Origin: an uncultured Granulosicoccaceae bacterium
Lineage (GTDB): Bacteria; Pseudomonadota; Gammaproteobacteria; CALCKW01
Length of the DNA: 64,000 nt
NCBI GenBank assembly: GCA_937965695.1
Contig: CALCKW010000009.1
Coordinates: 1-64,000, forward strand
Reading direction: 5' to 3'
The notes below the pieces were generated by a model, which worked only from the letters and a program-made list of their open reading frames with translations, had not been told where the DNA came from and did no database searches. Made by a program: the position numbers and the translations under genes. This document shows, piece after piece, positions 7,839 through 16,277 of the stretch. How positions within the stretch are numbered: the first letter of the stretch is position 1; each line of letters begins with the position of its first letter.

Positions 7839-8906
7839 TTAGCGATTAAAATTCAAGGCCGTACCGAGAATTTTTGAGGTGACATCGACCAGCGGCACGA
7901 CACGATCGTAAGCCATTCGTGTGGGACCGATAACGCCGAGCACCCCTAGCACTTCACCGTCCACCTCGCAGGGAGCGGTCACGACACTGCAGTGGTCTAA
8001 CACTTGATGCCCACTCTCAGCGCCGATGAAGATCTTGACGCCGTCCGCGCTGAGACTGCGCTCGAGGATGTGAAACATATCGCGCTGGCTGTTGAAGGTT
8101 TCAAACAAAGAGCGCAGGTGTTCAATGTCAGAGAGTTCTTGGCAGGCCATCAGGTTGGTTTGCCCCGCGACCGCAAAGTCTCCATGTACCGCCTCGACGT
8201 TTCTCTCGCCGTCTTCAAAGACCTGGCCAGCTACGGAGATCATGCGCTGCATTTGCTCGGCCATCTCAGAGCTGAGCTCCTGCAAGCTGGTCCGTATCGT
8301 GTCGCGCACGGCGCTGAGCGACTGCCCGCCAAATTCGCTGTTGAGGAAGTTGGCGGCCTCGGTGAGTTCACTGCGTTCGTAGTCGCGGTCTAGGGTGACT
8401 ACCCGGTTTTGCACGTCCTGCTCGTTGATGACAAATATCACCAACACCCGTTGCTCAGAGAGCGGAACAAAGTCGATTTGGCGGAAGATGTCGTCCACGG
8501 GTTTTGGCACAAACACCAAGCCGGCCATGCTGGTAAAGCCCGAGAGGTATTCGCTGGCGCGCGCAATGAGCTGATCGCGACCGAGCTGTGATTGCAGGCC
8601 CGTGCGCAGCGAGTCCATGGCTTGTTCGTCCACGGCTTGGTATTGCACCATGGAATCGACAAACAGGCGGTAGGCGTTGTCCGTAGGCACGCGCCCCGCT
8701 GACGTGTGCGCCGCGTGCAGCAGGCCTTGTTCTTCGAGGTCACCCATCACATTGCGCACACTGGCGGCCGACAGGCCGACACCCGGCAACTTAGATAAGG
8801 TGCGCGAGCCCAGTGGCAATCCCTCGCGAATGTATTCGTCCACCAGGGTGCGCAGTATTGATTGCTCGCGCTCGCTCAGGACGGGTTTGGCGTTTTTTTC
8901 AGTCAT
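7839..8906 (-). CDS. hrcA: Heat-inducible transcription repressor HrcA
   Basis: A 355-residue protein with the HrcA N-terminal winged helix (about 10-85: SEREQSILRTLVDEYI, then GLSAASVRNVMGDLEEQGLL, HTSAGRVPTDNAYR), a central GAF-like region and the conserved C-terminal IGPTRMAYDRVVPLVD. HrcA represses chaperone genes by binding CIRCE and is reactivated by GroEL. I found no CIRCE in front of hrcA, grpE or dnaK, so its target (probably groESL) should lie elsewhere. It is divergent from ispG across a 126-base gap that carries a perfect inverted repeat. Confidence 0.97.
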   Translation of the reverse strand: MTEKNAKPVLSEREQSILRTLVDEYIREGLPLGSRTLSKLPGVGLSAASVRNVMGDLEEQGLLHAAHTSAGRVPTDNAYRLFVDSMVQYQAVDEQAMDSLRTGLQSQLGRDQLIARASEYLSGFTSMAGLVFVPKPVDDIFRQIDFVPLSEQRVLVIFVINEQDVQNRVVTLDRDYERSELTEAANFLNSEFGGQSLSAVRDTIRTSLQELSSEMAEQMQRMISVAGQVFEDGERNVEAVHGDFAVAGQTNLMACQELSDIEHLRSLFETFNSQRDMFHILERSLSADGVKIFIGAESGHQVLDHCSVVTAPCEVDGEVLGVLGVIGPTRMAYDRVVPLVDVTSKILGTALNFNR

Positions 8907-8969
8907 TTTCTCTACGTCCGCTGCCTTGCGGAATGCATGCGCAGTACATGTGTTTAAACTATGGTCACG

Positions 8970-8991
8970 GTAACGCAGTTACAAGCGTTAC
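8970..8991. promoter_or_regulatory. Inverted repeat between hrcA and ispG
   Basis: GTAACGC, eight bases and GCGTTAC form a perfect seven-base inverted repeat. It lies about 64 bases before the hrcA ATG and 42 bases before the ispG ATG. Its dyad shape and position suit an operator shared by the divergent promoters, but the binding protein is unknown and the sequence is not CIRCE. Confidence 0.45.
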
Positions 8992-9032
8992 ACTATACCT
9001 ACTCCATTGCCAGCTAATTACTCATTTACGCC

Positions 9033-10250
9033 ATGCGACAACGAATAACCCCCGAAGTAAAAATTGGACACGTCACTGTCGGCGGTGGCCGACCGGTTGT
9101 GGTGCAGTCGATGACCAACACCGACACGGCCGACCCCGTGCGCACAGCGGCCCAAGTGGCAGACCTAGCACGCGCGGGCTCCGAGCTGGTGCGCATCACG
9201 GTCAACAACGAAGAGTCCGCCCGTGCGGTGCCGGAGATTCGTGACCGACTGGCAAAGATGGACTTGCACACGCCGCTGGTGGGGGATTTTCACTTTAACG
9301 GTCATAAGCTGTTGGCTAAATACCCCGAATGCGCTGAAGCATTGGCCAAATACCGCATCAACCCCGGCAATGTGGGACGTGGTGCCAAGGGCGACAGCCA
9401 GTTCGCCTCGATGATCGAAGTGGCTTGTCGGTACGATAAAGCTGTGCGAATCGGTGCCAACTGGGGCTCCCTGGATCAAGAGCTGCTCGCCGCCACGCTC
9501 GACGACAACGCTAAGCTTGCCGAGCCGCTTCCGATTCAGGATATCAACCGCCGGGTGGTTATCGACTCAGCCCTGAACAGCGCGCTGATGGCCGAAGAGT
9601 TGGGGCTGAGTAAAAATAAAATTGTGATCTCCTGCAAGATGAGTAAAGTGCAGGATTTGATCGCGGTCTATCGTAGCCTCGCCGACCGTTGTGACTATGC
9701 GCTGCACTTAGGCTTAACTGAGGCCGGGATGGGTTCTAAAGGTATCGTCGCCTCAACGGCAGCGTTATCTGTTCTGTTGCAGGAGAGCATCGGTGACACC
9801 ATACGCATTTCATTGACACCTGAGCCGGGTGGCGCTCGCACTGAAGAAGTGAAAGTTGGCCAAGAGATATTGCAGTCGATGGGACTGCGAGCGTTCACAC
9901 CGCAAGTGACCTCCTGCCCTGGTTGCGGCCGCACCAGCAGCACGTATTTTCAAGAACTGACCGCGAGCATTCAGACCCACTTGCGCGACCAAATGCCCGT
10001 CTGGAAGAAGAAGCACCCCGGCGTTGAAAGCATGAACGTGGCCGTGATGGGCTGTGTGGTAAACGGCCCGGGCGAAAGCAAACACGCCGACATTGGTATC
10101 AGCCTTCCCGGCACCGGCGAACGGCCTGTGGCACCGGTGTACATAGACGGTGAGAAGGCCATGACACTCAAGGGTGATCGCATCGCGGAAGAGTTTCAGG
10201 CGATTGTGGAAGATTATGTGGCCAAGCGCTACGTGGCGAAGAGGCCATAA
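9033..10250 (+). CDS. ispG: 4-hydroxy-3-methylbut-2-en-1-yl diphosphate synthase IspG
   Basis: A 405-residue enzyme of the MEP isoprenoid pathway. It reductively converts MEcPP to HMBPP with a [4Fe-4S] cluster and flavodoxin or ferredoxin. The N-terminal TIM barrel starts [19 protein letters not shown]. The cluster ligands are visible as C295 and C298 (CPGCGRTS) and C341 ([10 protein letters not shown]), with the catalytic glutamate in GPGE. It is longer than E. coli IspG (372) because of an insert before the GCVVNGPGE motif, a form found in several proteobacteria. It is the first gene of the rightward run and is divergent from hrcA. Confidence 0.98.
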   Translation: MRQRITPEVKIGHVTVGGGRPVVVQSMTNTDTADPVRTAAQVADLARAGSELVRITVNNEESARAVPEIRDRLAKMDLHTPLVGDFHFNGHKLLAKYPECAEALAKYRINPGNVGRGAKGDSQFASMIEVACRYDKAVRIGANWGSLDQELLAATLDDNAKLAEPLPIQDINRRVVIDSALNSALMAEELGLSKNKIVISCKMSKVQDLIAVYRSLADRCDYALHLGLTEAGMGSKGIVASTAALSVLLQESIGDTIRISLTPEPGGARTEEVKVGQEILQSMGLRAFTPQVTSCPGCGRTSSTYFQELTASIQTHLRDQMPVWKKKHPGVESMNVAVMGCVVNGPGESKHADIGISLPGTGERPVAPVYIDGEKAMTLKGDRIAEEFQAIVEDYVAKRYVAKRP

Positions 10251-10301
10251 TTTGTACTTGCCGTCTACATTTTGCGCCTATTTTTTTAACGTCTTAGCAG
10301 C

Positions 10302-11498
10302 GTGAAAACACAACCCTGGCTAGCGCCGCCAGAGGCCGCTGACCTTGGCGAAGGATTTGTTGTGGTAGGCGCGGGTATCGCAGGTGCTACCGCTGCGCGG
10401 GTGCTGGCCGAACGCGGTGTCTCTGTTCAAGTGATCGACCCCTGTGCCCCCGCATCAAAAGCCACCGGCAATCCTGCCGCTGTGTTGCGACCCGTTTTGG
10501 CGCGCGACACCAAAGACCCTCTCTCACTTTTTTATACGGATGCGTTCGAGAGCACCCGTCGACGCATCGATAGCCTGCGCGAGCAAGGCCATACCATAGC
10601 GGGTGGTTTCGATGGAGTGTTGCACAGCCACCCGCGCGCACAAGACATGCGTGGGCGAGCCAAGCACGAATACTTAGATGCAGCGAAAGTGCAAGCTCGG
10701 CTCGGGCCTCATGCTCGATCGGACGGTGTGTGGCTTAATGATGCGGGCTGGGTATCGCCGGTGGATTATTGCAACGCCCTGCTCGACCACAGCAACATCG
10801 AGGTGCATCAAGCAGAGTTGGTGTCGTTAGCGTTCAACGGTTTGACTTGGCGCTTGATGGCAGCGGACGAGTCGGTAATCTCGCAAGCGGACAACGTTGT
10901 GCTCGCCAATGGCTGGCGTCTGCTACAAATAGCGCAGACTGCTTCTCTGCCGATTAACCCCGTTGCCAGCCAGTTGCTGCATTATAAGGATGCACATTCA
11001 AAGCACGGCCCATCCGTACCCGTGGTTGGTGGCGGCACCTTGTGCCCAACAGCCGACGGTTGGATGTTAACTGCGGGGCATTGGCACGACACGACCGAAG
11101 ATACGGTCGACATGGCACGCAATCCGGAAATATTAGAGCGCAGTGCAGACTTGTGGGCCGTGCCCGACTGCGCGGACGACGCTGATGTTCGAGCGGCGGT
11201 GCGTGCGACCAGTCGAGACTATTTACCCATGGTCGGTGGCGTGCCTGACTTTGAACAGGCGCGTATAGTTTACGCCGACTTGCAACACGGCCGACAGATA
11301 CACCACTACCCAGCAGCACCACACCAGGGCGGCTTGTATGTGCTCGGAGCATTGGGGGGGCGTGGCATAACCTCAGCCCAACTGTGTGCAGAAGTGCTCG
11401 GCTCGGTGGTGTTTGGTGAAGCACACGCTTGGCAGCCAGCGCTGCACCCCTTACGGTTTTTGGCGCGCGAGTTAAAACGCGGTAAAACTGCACCCTGA
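10302..11498 (+). CDS. FAD-dependent tRNA modification oxidoreductase, MnmC C-terminal domain (MnmC2)
   Basis: A 398-residue protein with a dinucleotide-binding motif VVVGAGIAGATAARVLAERG at about residues 20-40 and the MnmC-specific ATGNPAAVLRPVL. A C-terminal GALGGRGITSAQLCAE is followed by LHPLRFLARELKRGK, which closely matches the end of MnmC. This domain removes the carboxymethyl group of cmnm5s2U34 in tRNA. In E. coli it is fused to a methyltransferase (MnmD). Here that domain is absent and the GTG start directly precedes the FAD domain. A related DAO-family oxidase is the alternative. Confidence 0.85.
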   Translation: MKTQPWLAPPEAADLGEGFVVVGAGIAGATAARVLAERGVSVQVIDPCAPASKATGNPAAVLRPVLARDTKDPLSLFYTDAFESTRRRIDSLREQGHTIAGGFDGVLHSHPRAQDMRGRAKHEYLDAAKVQARLGPHARSDGVWLNDAGWVSPVDYCNALLDHSNIEVHQAELVSLAFNGLTWRLMAADESVISQADNVVLANGWRLLQIAQTASLPINPVASQLLHYKDAHSKHGPSVPVVGGGTLCPTADGWMLTAGHWHDTTEDTVDMARNPEILERSADLWAVPDCADDADVRAAVRATSRDYLPMVGGVPDFEQARIVYADLQHGRQIHHYPAAPHQGGLYVLGALGGRGITSAQLCAEVLGSVVFGEAHAWQPALHPLRFLARELKRGKTAP

Positions 11499-11552
11499 TA
11501 GCCAGACAAGACGCGCTATAGTTATGCTAGAACCACTCTCGGAATAGCCTCG

Positions 11553-12425
11553 ATGATCATAAATTTCGGCTCTATTAATATTGACTATGTATACCGCGTA
11601 CCGCACTTGGTGGCACCGGGCGAAACTCTGGCGGCTACCAGCTACTCTCGGCATTTAGGGGGTAAAGGGGCCAACCAATCTCTGGCAATAGCCCGTGCTG
11701 GCGCAGACGTTTTGCACGTGGGTGCAATAAACCAGAAAGACGACTGGACACTGCAGACATTGCTTGAGTCCAAGGTAGATGTCAGCAACGTTGCTCTGCT
11801 GGATGATGAACCCACTGGTCACGCGATTATCAGTGTCGATGATAACGGTGAAAACAGTATTTTGATTGTGGCGGGTGCCAACGGAAAGCTCGAGGGCGCG
11901 CAGATTGACAAGGCGCTTGCGGGTGCAAAACCGGGCGATTGGGCCCTGCTTCAACACGAGACAAACGCTGTGTGCGAAATTGCCACTCGATGCAAACGAG
12001 CTGGCTTACAAGTTGCGTTTAATCCCGCACCTTTTAACGCTGAAGCGACGCTTACCATGTTGCCGCAAGTGGACCTGTTAATTGTCAACGAGACCGAAGC
12101 TGAACAGTTGCGACAGGCGCTGGGCGGATTGACCCCTAAGGTGCCTCAGTTGCTGACCACTTTGGGTGCACGGGGTGCCCATTTGCAGACTGACAGTGGT
12201 CGCATTGATGCGCAGGCTTTTAGACTAGAAGCGCGAGACACCACTGGTGCAGGCGATACGTTTATTGGTTATTTTTTAGCGGGTCGTGCGCTTGGCTTGG
12301 ATGATGAAGCCGCCTTAAAACGTGCGTCGGCAGCTGCCGCTATGAGCGTGACGATTGCTGGTGCAGCGGAGAGCATTCCGTACAATGATCAGGTCGATCA
12401 ATTTATGAATAGCGCCTCTCTGTAG
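11553..12425 (+). CDS. rbsK: Ribokinase (PfkB family)
   Basis: A 290-residue sugar kinase. The N-terminal family motif GGKGANQ (about 36-42) binds substrate, and the C-terminal DTTGAGDTFIGYFLAG (about 229-244) carries the catalytic aspartate and anion hole. It would phosphorylate ribose, or another sugar, to ribose-5-phosphate. A nucleoside hydrolase follows 58 bases on in the same direction, which supports ribose as substrate. PfkB subfamilies overlap, so another pentose or nucleoside substrate is possible. Confidence 0.88.
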   Translation: MIINFGSINIDYVYRVPHLVAPGETLAATSYSRHLGGKGANQSLAIARAGADVLHVGAINQKDDWTLQTLLESKVDVSNVALLDDEPTGHAIISVDDNGENSILIVAGANGKLEGAQIDKALAGAKPGDWALLQHETNAVCEIATRCKRAGLQVAFNPAPFNAEATLTMLPQVDLLIVNETEAEQLRQALGGLTPKVPQLLTTLGARGAHLQTDSGRIDAQAFRLEARDTTGAGDTFIGYFLAGRALGLDDEAALKRASAAAAMSVTIAGAAESIPYNDQVDQFMNSASL

Positions 12426-12483
12426 GTGTTGTGAACCGTTATACTTTTGAACAAATAGCAAACAAAGGATTTTGGACTGCTGC

Positions 12484-13437
12484 ATGACTAAAAAAATTTT
12501 AATCGATACAGATCCCGGCATAGATGATGCGCTGGCGATTGTGTTTGCGGCACACCACCCTGAGCTTGAGCTGCTGGGTCTGACTTGCGTCTTTGGCAAT
12601 GTACCCGTGTCACTTGCGACGGACAACGCGCTTCGTCTCGTGGAGTTGCTTGGGCAAGATATCCCCGTTTGCCGTGGCGCGGCTAAACCACTCAGTATGC
12701 AGCCGCACCCTCACCCCGATTTTGTGCATGGCAAAAATGGCTTTGGTGAAATCGATAGCCCATCACCCACACGCACAGCGCTAGATGTTTCAGCCGCACA
12801 GTTTATCGTTGAGCAGGTACGTGCTGCACCCGGCGAAGTTTGGTTGGCACCTATAGGTCCACTGACCAATATTGCGCTGGCTTTAGAAATGGCACCAGAC
12901 ATTGCTGAAAAAGCGGCAGGTGTGGTTTTGATGGGTGGCGCAGCGCTAGAGCCAGGCAATGTTAGCCCCGTGGCCGAGGCAAATATTTGGAATGACCCGC
13001 ATGCGGCTGAACAAGTCTTTGCCGCGACTTGGCCGGTCAGCATGATTGGGTTGGATGCGACTCACAAGACCACGCTAGATCAGACTTTTTTTGATCAGCT
13101 GGCGGCGCAGGCTCCCAAACAAGGTGGTTTTCTGAACGATATCCACCAGTTTTATTTGGATTTTTATGCGTCTCGCTACGGTGGTGAGCGCAAGTGTGCC
13201 GCCCACGATGCCTTGGCTGTTGTCGCTGTGGTGGCAGAGCAGTTATTGCAATTTCAAGACTGCGCCATTGCTGTCAGCTGCGAGGGCATTGCTATTGGCC
13301 AGACTTTGGTCGCGCCTGCCGGAGCATACAACCACGACCCTTTTTGGGCAGGCCGCACGGTACACCGTGTAGCGATGAACGTGGATGCAGATGCGGTGCT
13401 TAAGCTGTTACTGGGTACGCTAAAACAAGCGAACTAA
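12484..13437 (+). CDS. Inosine-uridine-preferring nucleoside hydrolase
   Basis: A 317-residue enzyme with the calcium- and ribose-binding cluster DTDPGIDDA near the N-terminus (about 6-14) and the conserved GPLTNIALAL and MGGA segments. It splits purine or pyrimidine ribonucleosides to base and ribose. I chose the ATG at 12484 because homology starts there. An AGGA lies 14 bases upstream, rather far, and a nearer TTG at 12472 would be too close to it. It follows ribokinase, so ribose released here can be phosphorylated at once. The last 18 bases overlap the convergent hydrolase gene. Confidence 0.93.
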   Translation: MTKKILIDTDPGIDDALAIVFAAHHPELELLGLTCVFGNVPVSLATDNALRLVELLGQDIPVCRGAAKPLSMQPHPHPDFVHGKNGFGEIDSPSPTRTALDVSAAQFIVEQVRAAPGEVWLAPIGPLTNIALALEMAPDIAEKAAGVVLMGGAALEPGNVSPVAEANIWNDPHAAEQVFAATWPVSMIGLDATHKTTLDQTFFDQLAAQAPKQGGFLNDIHQFYLDFYASRYGGERKCAAHDALAVVAVVAEQLLQFQDCAIAVSCEGIAIGQTLVAPAGAYNHDPFWAGRTVHRVAMNVDADAVLKLLLGTLKQAN

Positions 13438-15747
13438 ACCAGCGCGGGAGAACAGTCTTAGCGCTAACAACGGCAGCAGCAACAGCAAAAAAAACATGGC
13501 CCCGCCACCAGAGCTGCTCTGTTGTTGCGGAGCATCATCACCTGTGCCCTCGCTGCCTGTACCCTCCGCATCAGCGGGATTGGGGTCCGTCGTGGTATCG
13601 GTTGTGTTTTCTTCTTCAGGCTTGTCGTTAGCAAGCCAGTCATAGGCCTCACGCAAACTGTTTTGAGTGGCCGTGGCAGAAATCAAATCACCCGCTTTAC
13701 ATTCGATCCCCGGCGCACAGACCTCAAGGGCATGTTCTGCACCTTCGATAAGGTCTAACTGCCCATTTTCTCCGCAGGCTCGGCGCTGTAAACGCAATGT
13801 GGAACTGGTCTCTGCTGTTCCACCGTTGAGTGCATCGCATAAACGCTCGCTCTGATTGGGTAACACAAGGTCATCTGCTAAGCCGTGAATAAGGTGCATT
13901 GCAGGCGCCGCAGCGCCGTCATTGATTTGCTGCGCCATACTGAGGGCGGCGATCCTGCTGGGATCGTCGCTCCATTGCGCTTGCTCCACCCCGAGCAAAC
14001 GCTCCAATATGCCAACACCGCGTTCATTAGTGTATACCCCGCTGTCGAAGTCATCGACAAAGCTGCCGACGTCGGTGGGTGCGTACATTAAAAGTGCAGC
14101 GTCTATATCATCGCTGCGATTAACGGCTAACCATGTCGCGAGAAAGCCACCTGCGGATTGACCAAAGAGGCCAACCTTGCCGTCACGGGCGCCGTAGTCT
14201 TTGCCATTGAGTTTGACCCAATCCAGTGCTGCAGCCGCATCGGCGACGAGATCTTCAGCGACAAACTGGCGGCAAGCTGTGGGGCCGTCCTGGTCACCAG
14301 CCAGCCGATAAAACGGCACAAAAACAAGCATATCTCGGCTCGTTAAATGGGCGAGCAGCGATTCCATGCCGACAAACCCTGCGCCGCGCTGCGACCAGCT
14401 GCCACCGTGAAAAGCGATGACCGGTCGCAAGTTCTTTTTGCCAGGGTTGGGTGTGTAGACACGCATTTCCAACGAGCAAGTGCCTCTGTCAGAAGTCGTT
14501 TGCTGAAAATTGACCGAGCCTTGATATGGCTGACGAATGCTATCATCGAAAACAGGCAAGGTTATGCCAAGTCTGGTGCCAGGACTAAGCTGCCACTCAT
14601 TCACTTGTGGCGCTGACGCGCTGCCATCACCTAGAACGGTAGATCCAGTGACCAAAGCGCAATATTCGTTCAAGGGCTGCCTGCGTACATTGATGGCTTG
14701 CTGACAGGCGGCATCGCTGAAGAGTACTTGGTTAAGGGATGTACTGGCCTCGCACGCATCACCATTTTGGGCAAAGAGCGGTTCTGCTTCCATGTCGCTG
14801 AGCAACACGCTGCCCACTTGGCACGCAAGCAGACTGCCGAGTAATTGTTCTAGTGTTTCGGTATCGCCCAGCAGTGCCGCGTTTACAATTGCACGGCTGT
14901 TGTCCGCCAAGTAGCTTTCGCTAAGCGGAAAGCCGGCCGTGTCACCTATCCATTCTCGCAGTGTGGCGGTCAATTGCGAGTTCACTGCAGGTAGTTCTAC
15001 TGTTAAGCGATCACCTTCAAGCGTCTCGATGACTTTTTGCTGCATGGTTTCACTGGCGCGCTCCGCACTTTCGAAGATGCTGTCTGGCGCTAGGCTTTCA
15101 GTCAGTGCGTCTTGCAGGCGATTTTTGAGCAGAGACTTAAATATGGTGCTGCCCACGCCGACTGAAAATCGCTGCTGCCCAATCTCTAAAGTCACAGCGA
15201 CGACAGGGCTGAGTTGCAAATTTGTTTCATCTTGCAATTGCGCTTGAGGGTCTAGGGTGACTTGAAGCCCGATGTCTAATTCGCCGTCCAGTGTAAAATC
15301 AAAGTTATCTGACCCTAGACGAACGCAGTTTTCGCGATTGCCGATACCAAAATACTGCACGGCTGAGCCACTGGCTTCTATTTGCGCACGTGTGTCGATA
15401 CTCACGCTGATGGGTTGAAGCACCGAACTGTATTCAAAACCAATTTCACTTTGTGGGGGAAGCGTCACTCGCAGGGCAGCGTGATGCAGTTTGCTGCCAT
15501 CGCAGCTGTCGTCCAACACCTGAGCTTCGAGCACCTCATCGACCAGTAAAGTGTTACCGACCAGTTTCACTGAATCAGATAGGCTGATGCTCAATTTTTT
15601 AGCGATAGCTTTATCCAGAGGGCTACTGGACTGCAGTCGAAATTCTTGCAACTCGTCGAGACTGACGGAAACCTGCGCTGCCAGCACAGGCTGAGCAACT
15701 GAAGCCGTTAACGCTATTACCGCAAGCTGACTGATCTTAAAATTCAT
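13420..15747 (-). CDS. Secreted alpha/beta hydrolase (lipase/esterase-like) with GlyGly-CTERM-like tail
   Basis: A 775-residue exported protein. The signal peptide (about 1-23) is followed by some 400 residues that I do not recognise, with several cysteines. From about residue 430 there is an alpha/beta hydrolase: oxyanion motif HGGSW (about 447), nucleophile elbow GQSAGG with the serine near 531, a candidate aspartate in HGLADDLVLP and a histidine in EGAEHALEV. A Glu/Asp/Thr-rich linker leads to SSSGGGAMFFLLLLLPLLAL and a short Arg-containing tail, the pattern of rhombosortase substrates. The substrate is unknown. It converges on the nucleoside hydrolase gene with an 18-base overlap. Confidence 0.8.
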   Translation of the reverse strand: MNFKISQLAVIALTASVAQPVLAAQVSVSLDELQEFRLQSSSPLDKAIAKKLSISLSDSVKLVGNTLLVDEVLEAQVLDDSCDGSKLHHAALRVTLPPQSEIGFEYSSVLQPISVSIDTRAQIEASGSAVQYFGIGNRENCVRLGSDNFDFTLDGELDIGLQVTLDPQAQLQDETNLQLSPVVAVTLEIGQQRFSVGVGSTIFKSLLKNRLQDALTESLAPDSIFESAERASETMQQKVIETLEGDRLTVELPAVNSQLTATLREWIGDTAGFPLSESYLADNSRAIVNAALLGDTETLEQLLGSLLACQVGSVLLSDMEAEPLFAQNGDACEASTSLNQVLFSDAACQQAINVRRQPLNEYCALVTGSTVLGDGSASAPQVNEWQLSPGTRLGITLPVFDDSIRQPYQGSVNFQQTTSDRGTCSLEMRVYTPNPGKKNLRPVIAFHGGSWSQRGAGFVGMESLLAHLTSRDMLVFVPFYRLAGDQDGPTACRQFVAEDLVADAAAALDWVKLNGKDYGARDGKVGLFGQSAGGFLATWLAVNRSDDIDAALLMYAPTDVGSFVDDFDSGVYTNERGVGILERLLGVEQAQWSDDPSRIAALSMAQQINDGAAAPAMHLIHGLADDLVLPNQSERLCDALNGGTAETSSTLRLQRRACGENGQLDLIEGAEHALEVCAPGIECKAGDLISATATQNSLREAYDWLANDKPEEENTTDTTTDPNPADAEGTGSEGTGDDAPQQQSSSGGGAMFFLLLLLPLLALRLFSRAGLVRLF

Positions 15748-15795
15748 TCGACTGACATCTCCACAACCGTTGGGCTACATTTTTTTCTAAAATTA

Positions 15796-15858
15796 GCGAG
15801 CCTCAGATGAAGTCCGGTGGGTGACATCGGCATAGGCATCACGTGATCTGAGGTTTCC
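15796..15858. mobile_element. Internally deleted copy of a MITE-like repeat
   Basis: The left end (GAGCCTCAGATGAAGTCCGG) and right end (GCATCACGTGATCTGAGG) match the ends of the 162-base copy at 16088-16249, but about 100 internal bases are missing. CCTCAGAT and ATCTGAGG remain as inverted ends. The flanks are TTAG on the left and CTAG on the right, like the flanks of the other copies. Confidence 0.7.
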
Positions 15859-16087
15859 TAGAACCTAGCTCGAAGCTTAAGTTCTCTGGCTAGAATCCTA
15901 GACTAACTGCACCGTTATAACTGTGAGGCCTATCCGCAAGACTCTCAAGGCCTGCTCCAGTATTTATCGATTTGGTAACAGCGAGTACTGGTTGCAACTA
16001 TGCTCAATTATCTGTGTCGCTTATCTGTGTCGCGGGGCTCAATCTCTAACACTTACTTGGCGAAAACTTGTTAATCTCAAAGCGCTA

Positions 16088-16249
16088 GGGAGCCTCAGAA
16101 TAAGTCCGGTCAGTAACGTTGGCGTGAGTAATTTGTACCCAGCAAGATGCACATTGACGGCAATAGTGGTGCTACTGGCTAGATTTGCAACGCGGTTGGG
16201 CCAAATTTTGCGCGTCTACGGTGCAAGCATGATTTGATCTGAGGCTCCC
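16088..16249. mobile_element. MITE-like repeat, full-length copy with perfect 12-base terminal inverted repeats
   Basis: The 162-base element begins GGGAGCCTCAGA and ends TCTGAGGCTCCC, exact reverse complements. Its interior is clearly homologous along the whole length to 54686-54845 (for example both contain CTAGATTTGCAACGCGG). It encodes no protein. The left flank is CTAG. Size, terminal repeats and copy number fit a non-autonomous insertion element moved by a transposase elsewhere in the genome. Confidence 0.78.
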
Positions 16250-16277
16250 CAATTCCCCTGCTCAACTGGAGTACTGA

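Larger units (their letters stand above)
15748..16277. other. 530-base intergenic region with two mobile repeats
   Basis: No credible gene is present. The region holds a short and a full copy of the MITE-like repeat (15796-15858 and 16088-16249) and a 13-base tandem duplication TTATCTGTGTCGC at 16008-16033. An open frame can be drawn through 15923-16237, but most of it is repeat sequence. Confidence 0.7.

Noticed and set aside
6875-9032. CIRCE operator for HrcA
   Set aside because: I looked for TTAGCACTC-N9-GAGTGCTAA before hrcA, grpE and dnaK and found none. The dyads present are different sequences.
13053-13437. Possible overlap error between the nucleoside hydrolase and the convergent hydrolase
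   Set aside because: Both C-termini look complete; an 18-base convergent overlap is ordinary.
15923-16237. 104-codon frame before the MATE gene
   Set aside because: More than half of it is the MITE-like repeat and it has no recognisable domain.
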